NCBI GenBank assembly: GCA_029216955.1
Contig: JANAVB010015620.1
Coordinates: 1-64,000 of the forward strand
Source of the DNA: Iris pallida
Taxonomy: Eukaryota > Streptophyta > Magnoliopsida > Asparagales > Iridaceae
DNA length: 64,000 nucleotides
Direction: 5' to 3'
The translations under genes and the position numbers were made by a program. Below, one piece after another: positions 43,842 through 55,900 of the stretch (its first letter is position 1; each line of letters begins with the position of its first letter). The notes under the pieces were generated by a model. The model did no database searches and was not told where the DNA came from. It saw nothing but the letters and a program-made list of their open reading frames with translations.

Positions 43842-45968
43842 CTATTCGTGGGGATAAGGTTGGGGGATGCCCATCTTTTGGCGCTCCTCTTGTCTCGTCT
43901 TGGACTCAAAACGCTCGCGCAGGTCCCTGATCATCTCGACCACGTCTTCCGTGGAGCTGGGAGTCGGGGAAGGTGGTACCACCTGGAGTTGAGCATTTGA
44001 GGGCTCCGACGCATGGGGGGCTTCGCGATGATCCGTAACCAAGGATACCCGTTGAGGGGGTACACTTGATTCTCCATTGGCCCCTAGGTCAGGACCGGTA
44101 GAAGGTGTCCTGGCCAAAGCTGACCGTATCTCAAACACTACTTGAGTCAGTGTTTGCATAGAGGCAGAGAGGGTTTTGATTCCTCCCTCCAAGGTATCCA
44201 TGCACTGGACGAGGTCTGGTGGCGACACATCAGACTCGGTATCACCTCCAGCCATGTAGACTGTCATGACATGGCTGGAGTCGGATGGCTCAGTTGAGGC
44301 TTCACTTTCAGCCTCACTCTCCTGTAGAGGAGTTGTTGTTCCCGGAGCTTCGTCTTGGCTATCTCCAGCTATGTTCCTGAGGACTTCTTCGTCTTTGAGA
44401 CTCGGATCCGCAGGGACTAGACTACCCCCAGCTAAGATGCCTTCGTCTTCGGGAGAAGTATCCGTAAGGGCCTGATTACCCCCAGTCATGTCTTGAAGGA
44501 CTTCTTCATCTTCGAGATGCTGGTCCACAAGGGCTAGACGACCCCCAGCTATATCGGGAAGGCTGACTTCGCCCTGAGGATGAAGATCCACCCCAGCTGT
44601 GCTTTGGAGGTCACCCTCGTTTTCAGAAGGAGGATCAAAAAGGGCTTGACTACCCCCAGCTTCTTCCAAGATCTTCTTCCTCTCCCGAGTGCCTTCGAAC
44701 ACTCCGGAGGACGAGACGGTCGTATTGGTTTTCCTCGGCTGGCTCTTGGACGAGGAATTGCCTGTCGCCTTTCGGACTGACGAGGAGTTGGAGAGTACAT
44801 TGCATGAAGCAACCTTTAGTTCTGGCTCCTCTTTTGTTGACACTTTCTTCCCGAGGCGACGTCGAAGGGGTGTCGATGACTGCAGCCGCTGGAATACCGA
44901 CTGTCTTGGTAGGACTGCTGCCTTGCAACAATAATTGATGGTGACTACAGCACAAGTATGCCCTGTGAGGGGCGCATCGTGCTTGTCAGTCGACTCTCCT
45001 GATCGACGCTTGTGAGTGATCATGTTATGCAGATCGTTGGAGGAGAGTGCTACCTTCGTACCCCCTTCAGGCGCATGACAAGGCCAAGCGTCGGGGTGGT
45101 CAGGTGAATGCTGCGCCCCCTGATCCAACACCAAACAGGTGCTCAGATCAGTAGTGGGGGAACAACATTTAAAGTGACTTGAACGAACCTCTGACGCACA
45201 ACCAGAGGGGGCGCGGGAGTTCAAGACCACTGGGTTTGCCTTACTCGACTTGGTTACGAATGCAACAGATGCACCCAAGTGAGATAAGGACTTTGAAGGT
45301 CGGCTCGTTTCTGGCGCAGAAGCACCTGAGTCAACCTTATACAGCTTACCATCAGCAGCGCGCATGATTGTGAGCGCATGCTTCTGGCTTGCTGCTGGCA
45401 TAGCACGTTTGGGACGTATGGCCCGTACTGCCTTGGACTTCTACGTACTAGCCCGCTGGGGCACGTAGTACTCAGAATCCAAATTCTCCTTGCCACTACA
45501 GTGAGTGAGTCTGTCAAAGACAGAGACCTTCTGTGGCGCATCGGAGGTGATGTGCGGGGCATTAGCTGCGCCCTTGCTCCATCGACGCATCTTCCTTGTC
45601 TCAGAGGAAGATGGCTGGAGAATGTGGTCAGCTGCATGTTTCCCCGAGAGATGCACTGCACCGGTGGGCGCATCTTGGTTGCTGAGGACGTCAGCAGGAA
45701 AGAAAGGCTGGATTGGCGTATCCCCTTCGGTGGTGGTGCCAGAGGCGTCGACCTTGCGCACCCAGACTCGGCGGGTCTTCTTCGGCTTTGACAGCCGCTT
45801 CGAAGGACTCGCACTGCCTTCAGAGATGAACTCCTCATATGCCTGTTGATTGAGGCGTACGACCAGCGTCTTGTGGGAGGAGCCCACCTTCACATCGTCG
45901 GATTGTGACACAGCTTTCTCGGTGGAGGAGAAAGAGGTCCCCAGCAGAGTCGCCAGCTTGTTTGCCAT
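43842..45968 (-). pseudogene. Tat gag N-terminal region, one nonsense codon
   Basis: One frame of about 709 codons with a TAG at 45438-45440. In the related copy at 60600-61461 the same codon is CAG, so this stop is a point mutation. The start ATG (45968) lies in the last bases of the LTR, and the frame reads through the PBS (LATLLG). Residues about 380-490 hold four acidic repeats of about 27 residues (GGSQALFDPPSENEGDLQ and relatives). The end has a short coiled-coil-like stretch (MIRDLRERFESKTRQEERQK). The first 300 residues are basic and Ser-rich. Confidence 0.65.
45938..45955 (-). promoter_or_regulatory. Tat primer-binding site
   Basis: On the minus strand TGGCGACTCTGCTGGGGA lies three bases after the LTR end (ACA). 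This is a PBS type known from Tat-lineage elements, and tRNA-Arg is the likely primer. It is conserved with one mismatch at 61431-61448. Confidence 0.8.
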
Positions 45969-46277
45969 TAAAATCTTTTGATTGCAAATTTTAATACAAA
46001 TAGAACAGTGTTACACTATAGGACTTAGACGTAGTCCTAGGAGTACACTTTTGTTTATCTGGGTCCCTTGTGCCGATGGAGCGAGTGGTAATGCGTTGAC
46101 TCCGTTGACGATCTGACGACGGTTATCGGTTCTCTGAAGGTTTGGATTGCTCTGGGTGCTGGAGCTAGCTGAGAGGAGGAAGACGTTGAGTGTCTGTATC
46201 TGCCTCTCTGGTTGTACGATCTCTGTCCGTCTATGTATCTTCGTCTTTGTGTGTATGGACGAAGGAAATGATCCCTC

Positions 46278-46285
46278 TATTTATA
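46278..46285 (-). promoter_or_regulatory. Tat LTR sense TATA box
   Basis: TATAAATA on the minus strand, about 320 bp from the LTR end, placed correctly for the promoter of genomic Tat RNA. It is conserved at 26974-26981 and 61771-61778. Confidence 0.6.
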
Positions 46286-47289
46286 GTCTGCAGGCTGGCT
46301 GCTCATGCACACATATGTAGGATGCGCCTGGTCGTGGGGATGCCACGTGGTGAGTGCTGATGGAGGCGCCTGGATGATGCGCCCTGATTGAGGGGTTGAA
46401 TTCTTCATACTGCTGTTGTGGACCGGCACGTAGCAGAGAAGGGGATTTTTTTGTTGCTGACATCTTGGGTGAATCGAGTCAAAGGACACGTATCATCGGC
46501 CCATGGCTCGGAGATCTCAAATTTGGTAGGGAATGATCTGGTAGAATGTGCCTGGGAATAGGCGCATGAGGAGACTTTGGCTCGTAACCTTTGGGAGTCG
46601 TAAACCATTTGGGGCGCATGGTTTTTGAGGCACATGCGAGGCTTCGATGGTGACTTTACTTCTGTCTTTTGGGATCAGAGAGAAGTCTGGGATGCATGGC
46701 TTTTGAGGCACATGCTGAGCTTCAGTAGTGACTTTACTTCTGTCTTTAGGGATCATAGAACAAGTCTGAGACGCATGGCTTTTGAGACGCATGCAGAGCT
46801 TTGGGCGCATGGCCGCGGAGGCGCATGCGAGTGGTTGGGCAGCCACGTGGCTTGTAACCACCGGAGGAAAGTAATGATGATGCTGACGTTGGTGATGCTT
46901 TATTTTCTGAAAAAGCTGTCAACTGCAGTCTTCGGGGGACGTGCTGCCAACTCTGTCAGACTTCAGCATTTAATGTTCTTTGACAGGTGATGGGTTGTTA
47001 GAGTGGGCGCATCGATCGGCGTTCCACTAGGCGCATGGGGCCGCATGGGGGCGCATGCTTGTGAAGCGCTTGGTGTTGAGGGGCGCGTCTGTGTGATATA
47101 CGGTCTGGCCGGCGCATCCGCTCTGCTTTGACACGTCTTTTGGTGCGACTGTTACGTTCTTCGAGTGCTTTAAATAGCCGTTTTTGACTTGGCTGAATTC
47201 GAAGCGTCAGGTTCATCCATTTAATGCAAATTTATTGCACGGGATTCGGAGAGCCATCCACTTGGCGCATGGGTTTGATTTGCCCGGCC

Positions 47290-47297
47290 TATAAATA
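47290..47297 (+). promoter_or_regulatory. Tat LTR opposite-strand TATA box
   Basis: TATAAATA on the plus strand inside U3, conserved at 51116-51123 and 62780-62787 and altered to TACAAATA in R1 (27985-27992). An ATG lies 47 bp downstream in all four copies. In an intact element this promoter in the 3' LTR would point into the PMD gene. Confidence 0.5.
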
Positions 47298-47343
47298 GTG
47301 GCATGGAGAGAGTTGGCTTCTCGTTCTCTCATGTCCTCGTGAA

Positions 47344-47709
47344 ATGAACTTGTTTACTCGAGTGCATTCTATTGATGAGATGCTCCCGAGGGTGAAGATG
47401 CGACGTATTGTCTTCTTTGAAGCACTTGAAGGTGACTGTTACATCCAAAAGTCAGAGTTGAGGGCTTCTGAGGCAGGCAGAAGGTGCCTGTTGCATCCAA
47501 ATATCGAGATGCACGAGCCTCATCTCCGTTATGTGGGAAGTACCGCAGATCAGAATTGCGGTGCTGCAGCTTTGGGGGCTCTTTCTTCCTTCAGAGTGGG
47601 TGTTGCCCATTCTGGTTGTGTTGAAAGCTGCTCCTGCAGCCGCAGTTTTGATTGCGGTCTTCCTTCGCCTTTGGAGGCTCTTTCGAAGCCTCCCCTGGCC
47701 ACAGGTTAG
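47344..47709 (+). CDS. Putative small ORF inside Tat LTR R2
   Basis: 121 codons, collinear with the ORF at 28039. A TGG-to-TAG change ends it early; the frame stays open beyond the stop to the same end as in R1. Coding status is unproven. Confidence 0.25.
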   Translation: MNLFTRVHSIDEMLPRVKMRRIVFFEALEGDCYIQKSELRASEAGRRCLLHPNIEMHEPHLRYVGSTADQNCGAAALGALSSFRVGVAHSGCVESCSCSRSFDCGLPSPLEALSKPPLATG

Positions 47710-48212
47710 CTTGCGGTGCTCTTCTCTTCCTCGGTTTGGGGAGCTCTTCCTCCAGCTAGAGGGTTGATTACCACCCTCGTTCTGCTTAATAAATGCTTCA
47801 TTAGTCGGAGCATTTAGACGGCGGTGAGCCTGGCTGGAAGGGTGGCACATAACTGAGCTGCTGAAGGGATGCACATAACTGAGGATGCACATAACTGAGC
47901 TGCTGAAGGGATGCGCCCGGCTGGGAGCGCATGGTGAGATGCGCCTGACTGAGAGCGCATGGTGAGATGTGCCTGTTCGAGAGCGCATGATGATGCTGCG
48001 CCTGGCTGTAGACTTAGGGTCTTTTCTTTTTGTAGAAGTTCTCCTTTGTACGGCCCTTTTTAAGACATGTAATAGACTTTTATATGAAATAAAAATCTTC
48101 TTTTAATGTCTCTATTCTTGTTTTGCTGTCTCAAAGTACTTTGTCTAAACTTCCTGGCGCATGTAGTGTTTGGCGCATAGGATTTTTGATCGTGAAATTC
48201 TATGCTTCTACA

Positions 48213-49341
48213 ACTCTGTAATGTCTTCTTCTCTTATGTGAAGAGTGCACGTGAAATACAAGAAAGAAAATTTACTGCTACTTATAGTTGGGGTATCCCC
48301 TGGTGGTAGCTACTGTTTCTTCTCCTTATTTAATATTAAAAAAATAAAGAGAGAGCAAGAGCATAAAGAGGGGTCAGGTACTCACGAGTAGTTTTTCGCT
48401 CTCAACAAGGCTCAGTTCTCACGACTCTTCAAGCGTCGACACAGCGGTTCGACTCAAGCTCGTGCACGCAAAAGATCAACCGACGTACCCTGAGCTCAGG
48501 GTCACAAGGACATCGCACCGTTAGAAAAGTCGAGTGGTGGGCTCTGGTCGGTTCGAAAACCTATCGAGTATGTGATATCGGCCGGAAGGCAGGCAGACGG
48601 AAGCGGTTACGAGAGCTTGGCAGCACGGCACTGATTTCATGCGAAGGAGGATTAGAGATGAGAAGTTTTAGGTTACGGCTGATACTGCTTCTCCTTATAT
48701 AACAGATAGGTCGGTTAGGGTTTCCTGCTCCAGTGGGCCGGTTGGCCGATGGATTGGTTTACAAAAAAAACGAACATGGTAATTACAAGGGAGATGATAA
48801 AGATCACTTATAGGTACAGCTAGTAGTGCTAAGGATTCAGATATCTTATTCTTATCAACTAAGTATATATGGTAGGGAATAGGTCCGGGTGTATGGAAAA
48901 GGTGGTTGGCTTAGATGAATAATTATGTGGATATTTGATCCTTATCACATGTGATCATGGTTATATATACATAGCTATATATATGTATGGTACTAGCTTG
49001 GCCATAGTGTTTTCATAGGAAAGAAGGATTTGGATTTATTCAAAGGAAGAAGTGATAGAGGATTTTGATTTTTAAAAAAAGTAGATTTCAGACTATCCTT
49101 GAAGATTTAAAACAGAGACTTAATTTTGGTCGACTGTTAATAAGTTTGAAATCGAGCCTTTTACACAAGGGCCCTCGAGAAAATAATATATATGCAAGGA
49201 AACCCTCTTCCTATGCAAAGAACCCTTTTATATAGATTTGAAATTATCCACAAATCTAAAAAAGTCATAACTTGAGTCAATTGGTTATTAATAATAGAAA
49301 AATAAATTTACTAAAATATAAATTCAGGACAGGGGTTAACA
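48213..49341 (-). repeat. X' LTR-2, tail portion
   Basis: It starts with ACTCT after the Tat LTR and is collinear with 28908-30034 of LTR-1. On the minus strand it is the U3 start of X' (TGTTAACCCC at 49341). Its head is missing, because Tat sequence and the 30190 junction lie where it should be. Confidence 0.75.
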
Positions 49342-49931
49342 TCCTTCCCACCTTAAAATAATTTCGTCTTCGAAATTCTAATTTATAACTATTCCTTAAA
49401 ATTCAAAATCTACTATTACCTTAATCACCTCAAATTTAATTCCTCAAAATACTTTATGACCTTCTCTAGTCATTTTATGACTCCGAATACTTGGGACCTT
49501 CTACCCACCTTTAGTCATACTACTCCTAAAAATACGGTCACTAACATCTTATGATCTTCTAACTAGTTGCTAATAATTCTACCAACAGATAACTAGGGCT
49601 TGTGGCATCTATACTCCCTAATATCTATAAACAACCAAAACTCAATAACCATGCAATATTAAACTTTAATTTAAGAATTTCTAATGAATTCTAGAAAGCA
49701 CGATTATTCGTCACCCCGGAATAGGAAGCGACGAGAATCAATGGTACGGAAAGCAAGGAAATATAATCGAGAGCAAATATGGAGTTTTCAAAGACGTAGA
49801 GAATTTCTAGGAGAATTTTCAAGGCAGAGTGGATTGAGATTTTTAGGTTTAGTCATTATCGCAGGCTCGTATCAGTACAGTTACGTAACCGATACGATAT
49901 GCTCTGACCTGCATGGGCCACCAAAAAAACT
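49342..49931 (-). other. X' internal-2, complete
   Basis: 590 bp, the only internal domain in the window with an LTR on both sides (49341 and 49932). It begins at the PPT side (CCTTCCCACCTTAAAATAAT on the plus strand) and ends GGGCCACCAAAAAAACT before the LTR. It is non-coding. Confidence 0.75.
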
Positions 49932-50842
49932 TGTCATGACCCGCACCCGCTTTTCGGACGCGAGCTCGTGAGCAAGCCAGCTACGTATCGAGCGGACTCC
50001 AGCCCGACTCGAATACGTAAACGCTGTCAAGGCTTTGGTATACTGCCAAATCATGGCAAACAAATTTATATCTCAATCCACAATAAGAATATGAAACATG
50101 AATGAACACTATGGATCGTGGTCTGCAGCCCACTAACATATATGTCCGATTAGACTCTAAGAAATGATATGAGTCTATAAATGTAACTAACAAGAAAAGT
50201 ATATCATGATAAGGAACATAAGGCACGAGCGGATAATAAACATGATAACGATACCTGAATCCCGTAAGAACCGCAAAACCTCTGCCATGCAGAACTACTA
50301 GCTAACTCCATGCAATCGCTAAACCTGAGGAGATTATCAGGTCCTCAGAGGACATAGCAAGATACATAATATACATGCCTATCTAACAGTTTTATCATAC
50401 GGGAGAAAATAAACAAGAAGAAATAGGAACACGACAATGACTACGAACACGAACACGAACACAAACTCGAACACAAACACGAACACGAACACGAAAATGA
50501 ATACGAACACACGAATACTAGAACAACTACGAATAAATGAACTGCCGGATGAACGAAACACGAGATCAATGGAAGAAACCAAACCCTCATCCCGACTGTG
50601 GACTCACGGGTTTGAACTAAGCACTAACCCTCGTCTTGAGTGTGGACTCTCTGGTTAGCTCACGGCAAGGCACCCTCGTCCCGAGTGTGGACTCTCTGGT
50701 ACAAGTACTACATCCTCATCCCGAGTGTGGACTCTCTGATGTAAACACCCTCGTCCCGAGTGTGGACTCTCTGGTGCAAGTCAAGTCAAATCAAGTCAAC
50801 ACCTTCGTCCCGAGTGAGGACTCTCTGGTGCAAATAATCGAT
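49932..50842 (-). repeat. X' LTR-3, head portion
   Basis: It starts TGTCATGACCCGC on the plus strand and is collinear with 24836-25743 of LTR-1, including the hexamer run and minisatellite. At 50842 it switches inside gcaaataatcga to Tat LTR sequence (equivalent to 27704), a deletion of about 2 kb with a short overlap (ATCGA). Confidence 0.75.
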
Positions 50843-51353
50843 CGGCATTCCACTGGGCACATGGGGTCGCATGGGGGCGCATGCTTGTGAAGCGCTTGGT
50901 GTTGAGGGGCGCGTCTGTGTGATGTGCGGTCTGGTCGACGCATCCGTTCCTCTTTGACACGTCTTTTGGTGCGACTGTTACGTTCTTCGAGTGCTTTAAA
51001 TAGCCGTTTTTGAATTGGCTGAATTCGAAGCGTCAGGTTCATCCATTTAATGCAAATTTATTGCACGGAATTCGGAGAGCCATCCACTTGGCGCATGGGT
51101 TTGATTTGCCCGGCCTATAAATAGTGGCATAGAGAGAGTTGGCTTCTCGTTCTCTCACGTCCTCGTGAAATGAACTTGTTTACTCGAGTGCATTCTGTTG
51201 ATGAGATGCTCCCGAGGGTAAAGATGCGACGCATTGTCTTCTTTGATGCACTTGAAGGTGACTGTTACATCCAAAAGTCGGAGTCGAGGGCTTCGGAGGC
51301 AGGCAGAAGGTGCCTGTTGCATCCAAAGATCGGGATGCACGAGCCTCGTCTCC
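50843..51353 (-). repeat. Tat LTR fragment (3' LTR side) in X' LTR-3
   Basis: Collinear with 47007-47527 of the Tat 5' LTR, including the plus-strand TATAAATA (51116-51123) and the ATG at 51170. It is cut by the CACTA-2 left end at 51354. Confidence 0.8.
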
Positions 51354-51720
51354 CACTACAAGAAAAATGATCATTTACGGCGTACAATTTACGGCACGCA
51401 TTGCCTGTGCGCCGTAAATGACACTCTTTTACCGCTTACAATTCTGCGTGCCATAAAAGAGTCAATTTTTGTGTTTTTTACGGCGTATTTTACCCACACG
51501 CCGTAATTGCAAACGCATTTACGGCACGTATTTTCCTACGCCGTGAATGATAACTTAATTACGGCATTCGTTTTTGCATGCCTTAAATGTTAACTTATTT
51601 ACGGCATGCATTTTTGTGCGCCGTGAATGAATCTCAATTACGGCGTTCCTCAGCACGCCGTGAATGTTGTTTTATTTATGGCATGCATTGCACGCGCCGT
51701 AATTGACAGCTTTTTTACCC
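51354..51720. promoter_or_regulatory. CACTA-2 left TIR and subterminal repeats
   Basis: 28-bp terminal repeat followed by about fifteen copies of a TTTACGGCRYRC-like motif in direct and inverted orientation, spaced about 20-30 bp. In En/Spm these arrays bind transposon-encoded proteins. Confidence 0.85.
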
Positions 51721-52419
51721 AGCACGATATTAAGATTAAAATTAAGATCATAACTTATTTTGGCACGATGTTAAGATTAATAGTAACTTATTTACAACAT
51801 CTTTTTTTCCATTTTGGCATGATGTTAAGATTAAGAATAACTTATTTAATCTATATATTTATGTTAATTTTTAATATTAATGTTAAGATTAAAATTAAAA
51901 CTAAATTAAAATTTATCGATCCATATTTTAAAAATAAAAAAATGATTAGATATGTATTATTTTTAATATAGCGATAAGTTTTTTTTTTAAAATTAATGTG
52001 ATATTTAAATTTTGAAACAAAATTAAAACGGTAATTAAGCAAAACAAAAAATAGAAATGTCCATATAACTTTAATTGAAATTTAATTTCAAATAGTAATT
52101 TTAATAATAATATTAATGTTGACCATACCCAAATGAAACCTGAATGTTTTCAATAGGGGTAAAGGAAAACCAAAATTCGCTCCGGCTAAGACAATACAAG
52201 ATCCTGGATCGGTCCTGGGTAGGATCAGAAGAACAGTACTACAAGAACATGTATGGAAGTTATTTACGGCATGCAGCAGTGCATGCCGTAAATGATAGCC
52301 CTAATTTAGATACACTTTTATATATATACCAAATACGTTCCAAATACCCACCTCAAAATTGCAATTCTAATAATCTTTCGATTATGCCTCCTATTTTTTC
52401 CAGATTCTGAGAAGAAGCC

Positions 52420-52910
52420 TCCATGACCATCTACTTCATCCTCCTCCACAAAACCCTAACCCTCAATTACTTCACCTCACCATAAGTTAGCCCTAATTTC
52501 TAATCTCCTCAACAACCCTTCCCCTCATCCTCTCTCCTGGCCCCGACTCCACCCTCATTCCTTCGCACGGACGAATTCTAAAGCCGTGGCACGTGGGGAC
52601 ATCGCCAGAGTTCCCGAGTTCCTCGAGCTCCTCCGTTGCGTCTCCTCCATCGATGGCCCAAATCCCTTTACCATATCATCTCTCTTCTCACTTTCCTCTT
52701 CTCCTACCAGGCGCGGCCTGTGCACGGATGACCGATCAGAGTCAAACACCATCGACCTCCCTCAGCGCTCTAACTCCTTCACTACCGCCATCCACCACAT
52801 CATCACCAATCTTCCTTCCTTACCATAGTCTTTGGAAACCCTTCTCGAACAAAGCCTTCTCCAATTATAGTCAAAGGGGTGACTGCGACCCATGGCTCTA
52901 ATGATCATTG
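52420..52910 (+). other. CACTA-2 GC-richer exon-like block
   Basis: A C-rich, TCC-rich stretch with two overlapping open frames (52586-52828 and 52593-52901). It resembles the 5' part of a plant gene. The translation (VPEFLELLRCVSSIDGPNPF in one frame) was not recognised. It may be a captured host fragment or the element's own 5' exon. Confidence 0.35.
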
Positions 52911-55900
52911 TCGACAACAATCTCTACATGTGCTTCTCCGCTAACCAAGACCGTGCAAATTTTGGATGTCTAGGTCATAATTCTTACTTGTCATGACATG
53001 TGGTGCAATAGTTTGCTTATGCAGTAATGGAGGACTTGATTTTTTTTACAAAGATGAAGGATATTGAGGAGTCTCTAGAAGCGAAGGATAAAGATAAGGT
53101 AATTCATGTATATGGTCTTTGCTAATCCTAGATTCATACATTATATTGTCGAAGTGTTTGTGAGCTTATAGTCAATACTCAATATACTGAAATGCAATAT
53201 ATGAATGTCCTGTATTTGTGGGTCCATATTTGAATTTTTCTGTGGTATGATTGGAGATTAGATTGAATGGCACATGTTCATTTTTACTTTCTCAACCAAA
53301 ATTATGTTTTCTGTCCAGAGGTGCTACTGATCAACCCATGATAGTGTTAACCAAGATCGCACATGAAGCCACATTCCAAGATATATTTTACTTGGGCTCT
53401 CCTAACATGGATGACTGCTTCTTTGTACATATAGTCATTGTCGTAGATAAAAAATTGGAGATCAAATCAGAACACATTTGTTTAGTCGAGAATATAGCGT
53501 TAAAAACTAAGATAAATACATAATAGCTTTATTCTTCCTTCACAAGGAAACAATAGGTTTTGCAGTCGCTGGAAAGGTAGTGTCAACTTTCCTGGAGGCC
53601 CAATTTACTGATTTAGATCAAATAATTTGTTCTTTGACTATTCAGTACGTATCCTAAAGCTCCTTAATTCTTTTAAGTATTATTATTAATGATCATAAGT
53701 TTCTACTTACTATAATTGATATATAGTGTACCACTTGCAAGATTACGTGTAGAAAGATGTGTTGCTTTTAGTATACTAGATGTATCATGCGAGGCCCAAT
53801 TTCTTTTGGTCTCCTGAAAGAACTTCTAGTTCAATTATTGATTTTCTTACGACTGTATGGTTTTCATAACTTAACTGATATTTGTTCCCTGATGCAGGCT
53901 TTCTAATTGTTCACTAATTTTCTTGTGTTGTGTTCCAAAGCAATTCAAAGTAATAAAGTTTAACTCCTTTCCTGAAGTTCTTCTTTTCTTCCTTTTGGAG
54001 GACTCTACTTTATATATGTAATCGATCATTTCGAGTAATATGCTAGCAACTTTTTCATATCTAACCCACCATCTTTCACCATCTACAAGGAGAAGAAAAG
54101 GTGTAGGGCCTGAAACTTTTCTTACTTCATAAGAAATTTACGACTACATTATTCTCAATTACTGAGATCTAGAGCCTGTATACATGACTGTTAACTAACT
54201 CGTCGAAAATATAATCCCTTCATATGTGAGATCTAGACTGCAGGACATGGACATGGACACAACAATATGGATCATAATCAATTAATGAATTTACACTACA
54301 AGTAAACCACCAACTCTGGTTTCATTAGGGTCTGCTTGGTAATTGTAGGGATTTCTAATTTTAATTAAATCCAGTTAGCATTATTTATCAAGTATTTTAG
54401 CTGATTGTGAGGGATTTCAGCTGTTATCTTACCTTTGATTTGACTGTAAGATCCTTCTAAATGTCTAGAAATTAACTTGGATTTCATATATATAGCCATA
54501 CAACAAATTTTCTCGATTAAGCCGCCTATTTTATACTTCCACAAAATCTAGTAGCCAGAATTCCAAGGTTCCAAATCCTGCTGTCTCATATCCTAATGGT
54601 AACCTTGGAAATACTAATTTCTTCCTAAATAGGAAATGTTTCAGAGGATCAGTTCCATTGCACACTCTTGCATCAACTTGTTGCACGGTTCTCCTGCATC
54701 AACTTGAGTCGATATTTGTTACGTGTGTTGACTTGGCTGAACCTGTTTAGACTTGTTTTCGCTCTGAAAGTGTAGTATTTAAATAATTATGCTAACAGAC
54801 ATTGAGAAGGGTATATAGTAGTATGGTCTATTATCAAATGATGGGGAGGAGGGTGCTACCCTCCTGATTTTTTTTTCTTCTTATTTGTGGTGGTTGCCTA
54901 TCCTACCTTAAACTTTACAGATAATGTTTGTTAATACTGATATAATTACATTAAACAATCTTCCTTAGAGGCATTAAACATTATATAGAACCCATCTACT
55001 GTTCATAGGCTATTTGTATCAGATGGTACCCTTTGGCAAGGCTGAACTAAAGAATATTTAGAAATTAAATATTCTTCATTTTATTTTTCTTATGCTTGGT
55101 GCAATTTTGCAATTATACGTCAATCATAAATCGTTTAAACAAATGGACATGATACACTAACTACATATTTTCATCCATTTGTTGCTTAAATACGAAAATG
55201 GTCTGGATGCATCTAGTTTATATTCTTACCTGGTTATGGTGGTGAGAGCTATATATTTTATGTTGTTCTATCATAGTACATGTTATTCAAATCCTTAATT
55301 TGACATCAAATCATTAAGTTCCTGTGTTGCTTACGAAAGATTACAACTTAGTATTTCATTTTGGCTCTTAGGAAAGCAATTTTGCCTAAAAATGACCTGG
55401 TACTTCTTTCATGTTAACTAAACTCCAGTTTTAAAAAAAAATCCAGTTATACTTTTTTATTGTTCCTCATATGCGAATTTGATGTATTTATAAGAAAATA
55501 TTGGAAGAATTAGATTCTTTAATGCAATTAGGCCTTTTGGTTGGTGTAAATGGCATTTATAAGTTCTAGTTAACAAAAAAAATTCTTTCTAACGGTTAAA
55601 TTACAGAAACATGAAATTGCAGTTTCTACAGAACTAACTTTTGCAGCTAAATTTTATTACAACTTGATTTTGATGCCAATACAATTATACAAACAAAATT
55701 GACTTTTAATAGTGCTTAGTTCCAACATTGGATGTATAGTTGCAAAATATAATAAAAAAATCATACAACCATTGTCATCTATAGGCTTCCTTCTAACCTC
55801 CAGTTTCTTGATCATGGGCAAGGTTTAGGTACTCGTCGATCGTAGACACTACTTAGATGTTTACGTCTGATACGTCTAATTTCAACCCCAGAGACTTTGT

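Larger units (their letters stand above)
30191..48212 (-). mobile_element. Tat-lineage Ty3/gypsy element with antisense PMD gene, 3' end deleted
   Basis: On the minus strand: 5' LTR 45959-48212, PBS 45938-45955, gag, protease 42227-41136, RT remnant, RNase H, second RNase H and integrase (to 38481). The antisense gene lies on the plus strand (30191-37898). The 3' LTR and PPT are absent, because the copy joins X' sequence at 30190. A solo Y LTR of 3676 bp is nested inside. Dual RNase H and an antisense PMD ORF between integrase and 3' LTR are established marks of the Tat lineage. The element is not autonomous: the RT core is missing and gag and the PMD gene have stops. Confidence 0.85.
45959..48212 (-). 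repeat. Tat 5' LTR (R2)
   Basis: 2254 bp from TGTTTGCC to CTTCTACA on the plus strand, followed by ACTCT and X' sequence. Minus-strand TATAAATA at 46278-46285 would give U3 of about 1.9 kb and a short R-U5 of about 0.3 kb. A second TATAAATA lies on the plus strand at 47290-47297, with ATG 47344 and AATAAA 48088-48093 downstream. GCGCATG-type heptamers are dense and also occur in the first kilobase of gag. Confidence 0.85.

Noticed and set aside
49684..49971. 95-codon plus-strand frame rich in Arg and Lys
   Set aside because: It crosses from the X' internal domain into the LTR, and the similar element A lacks the same frame.
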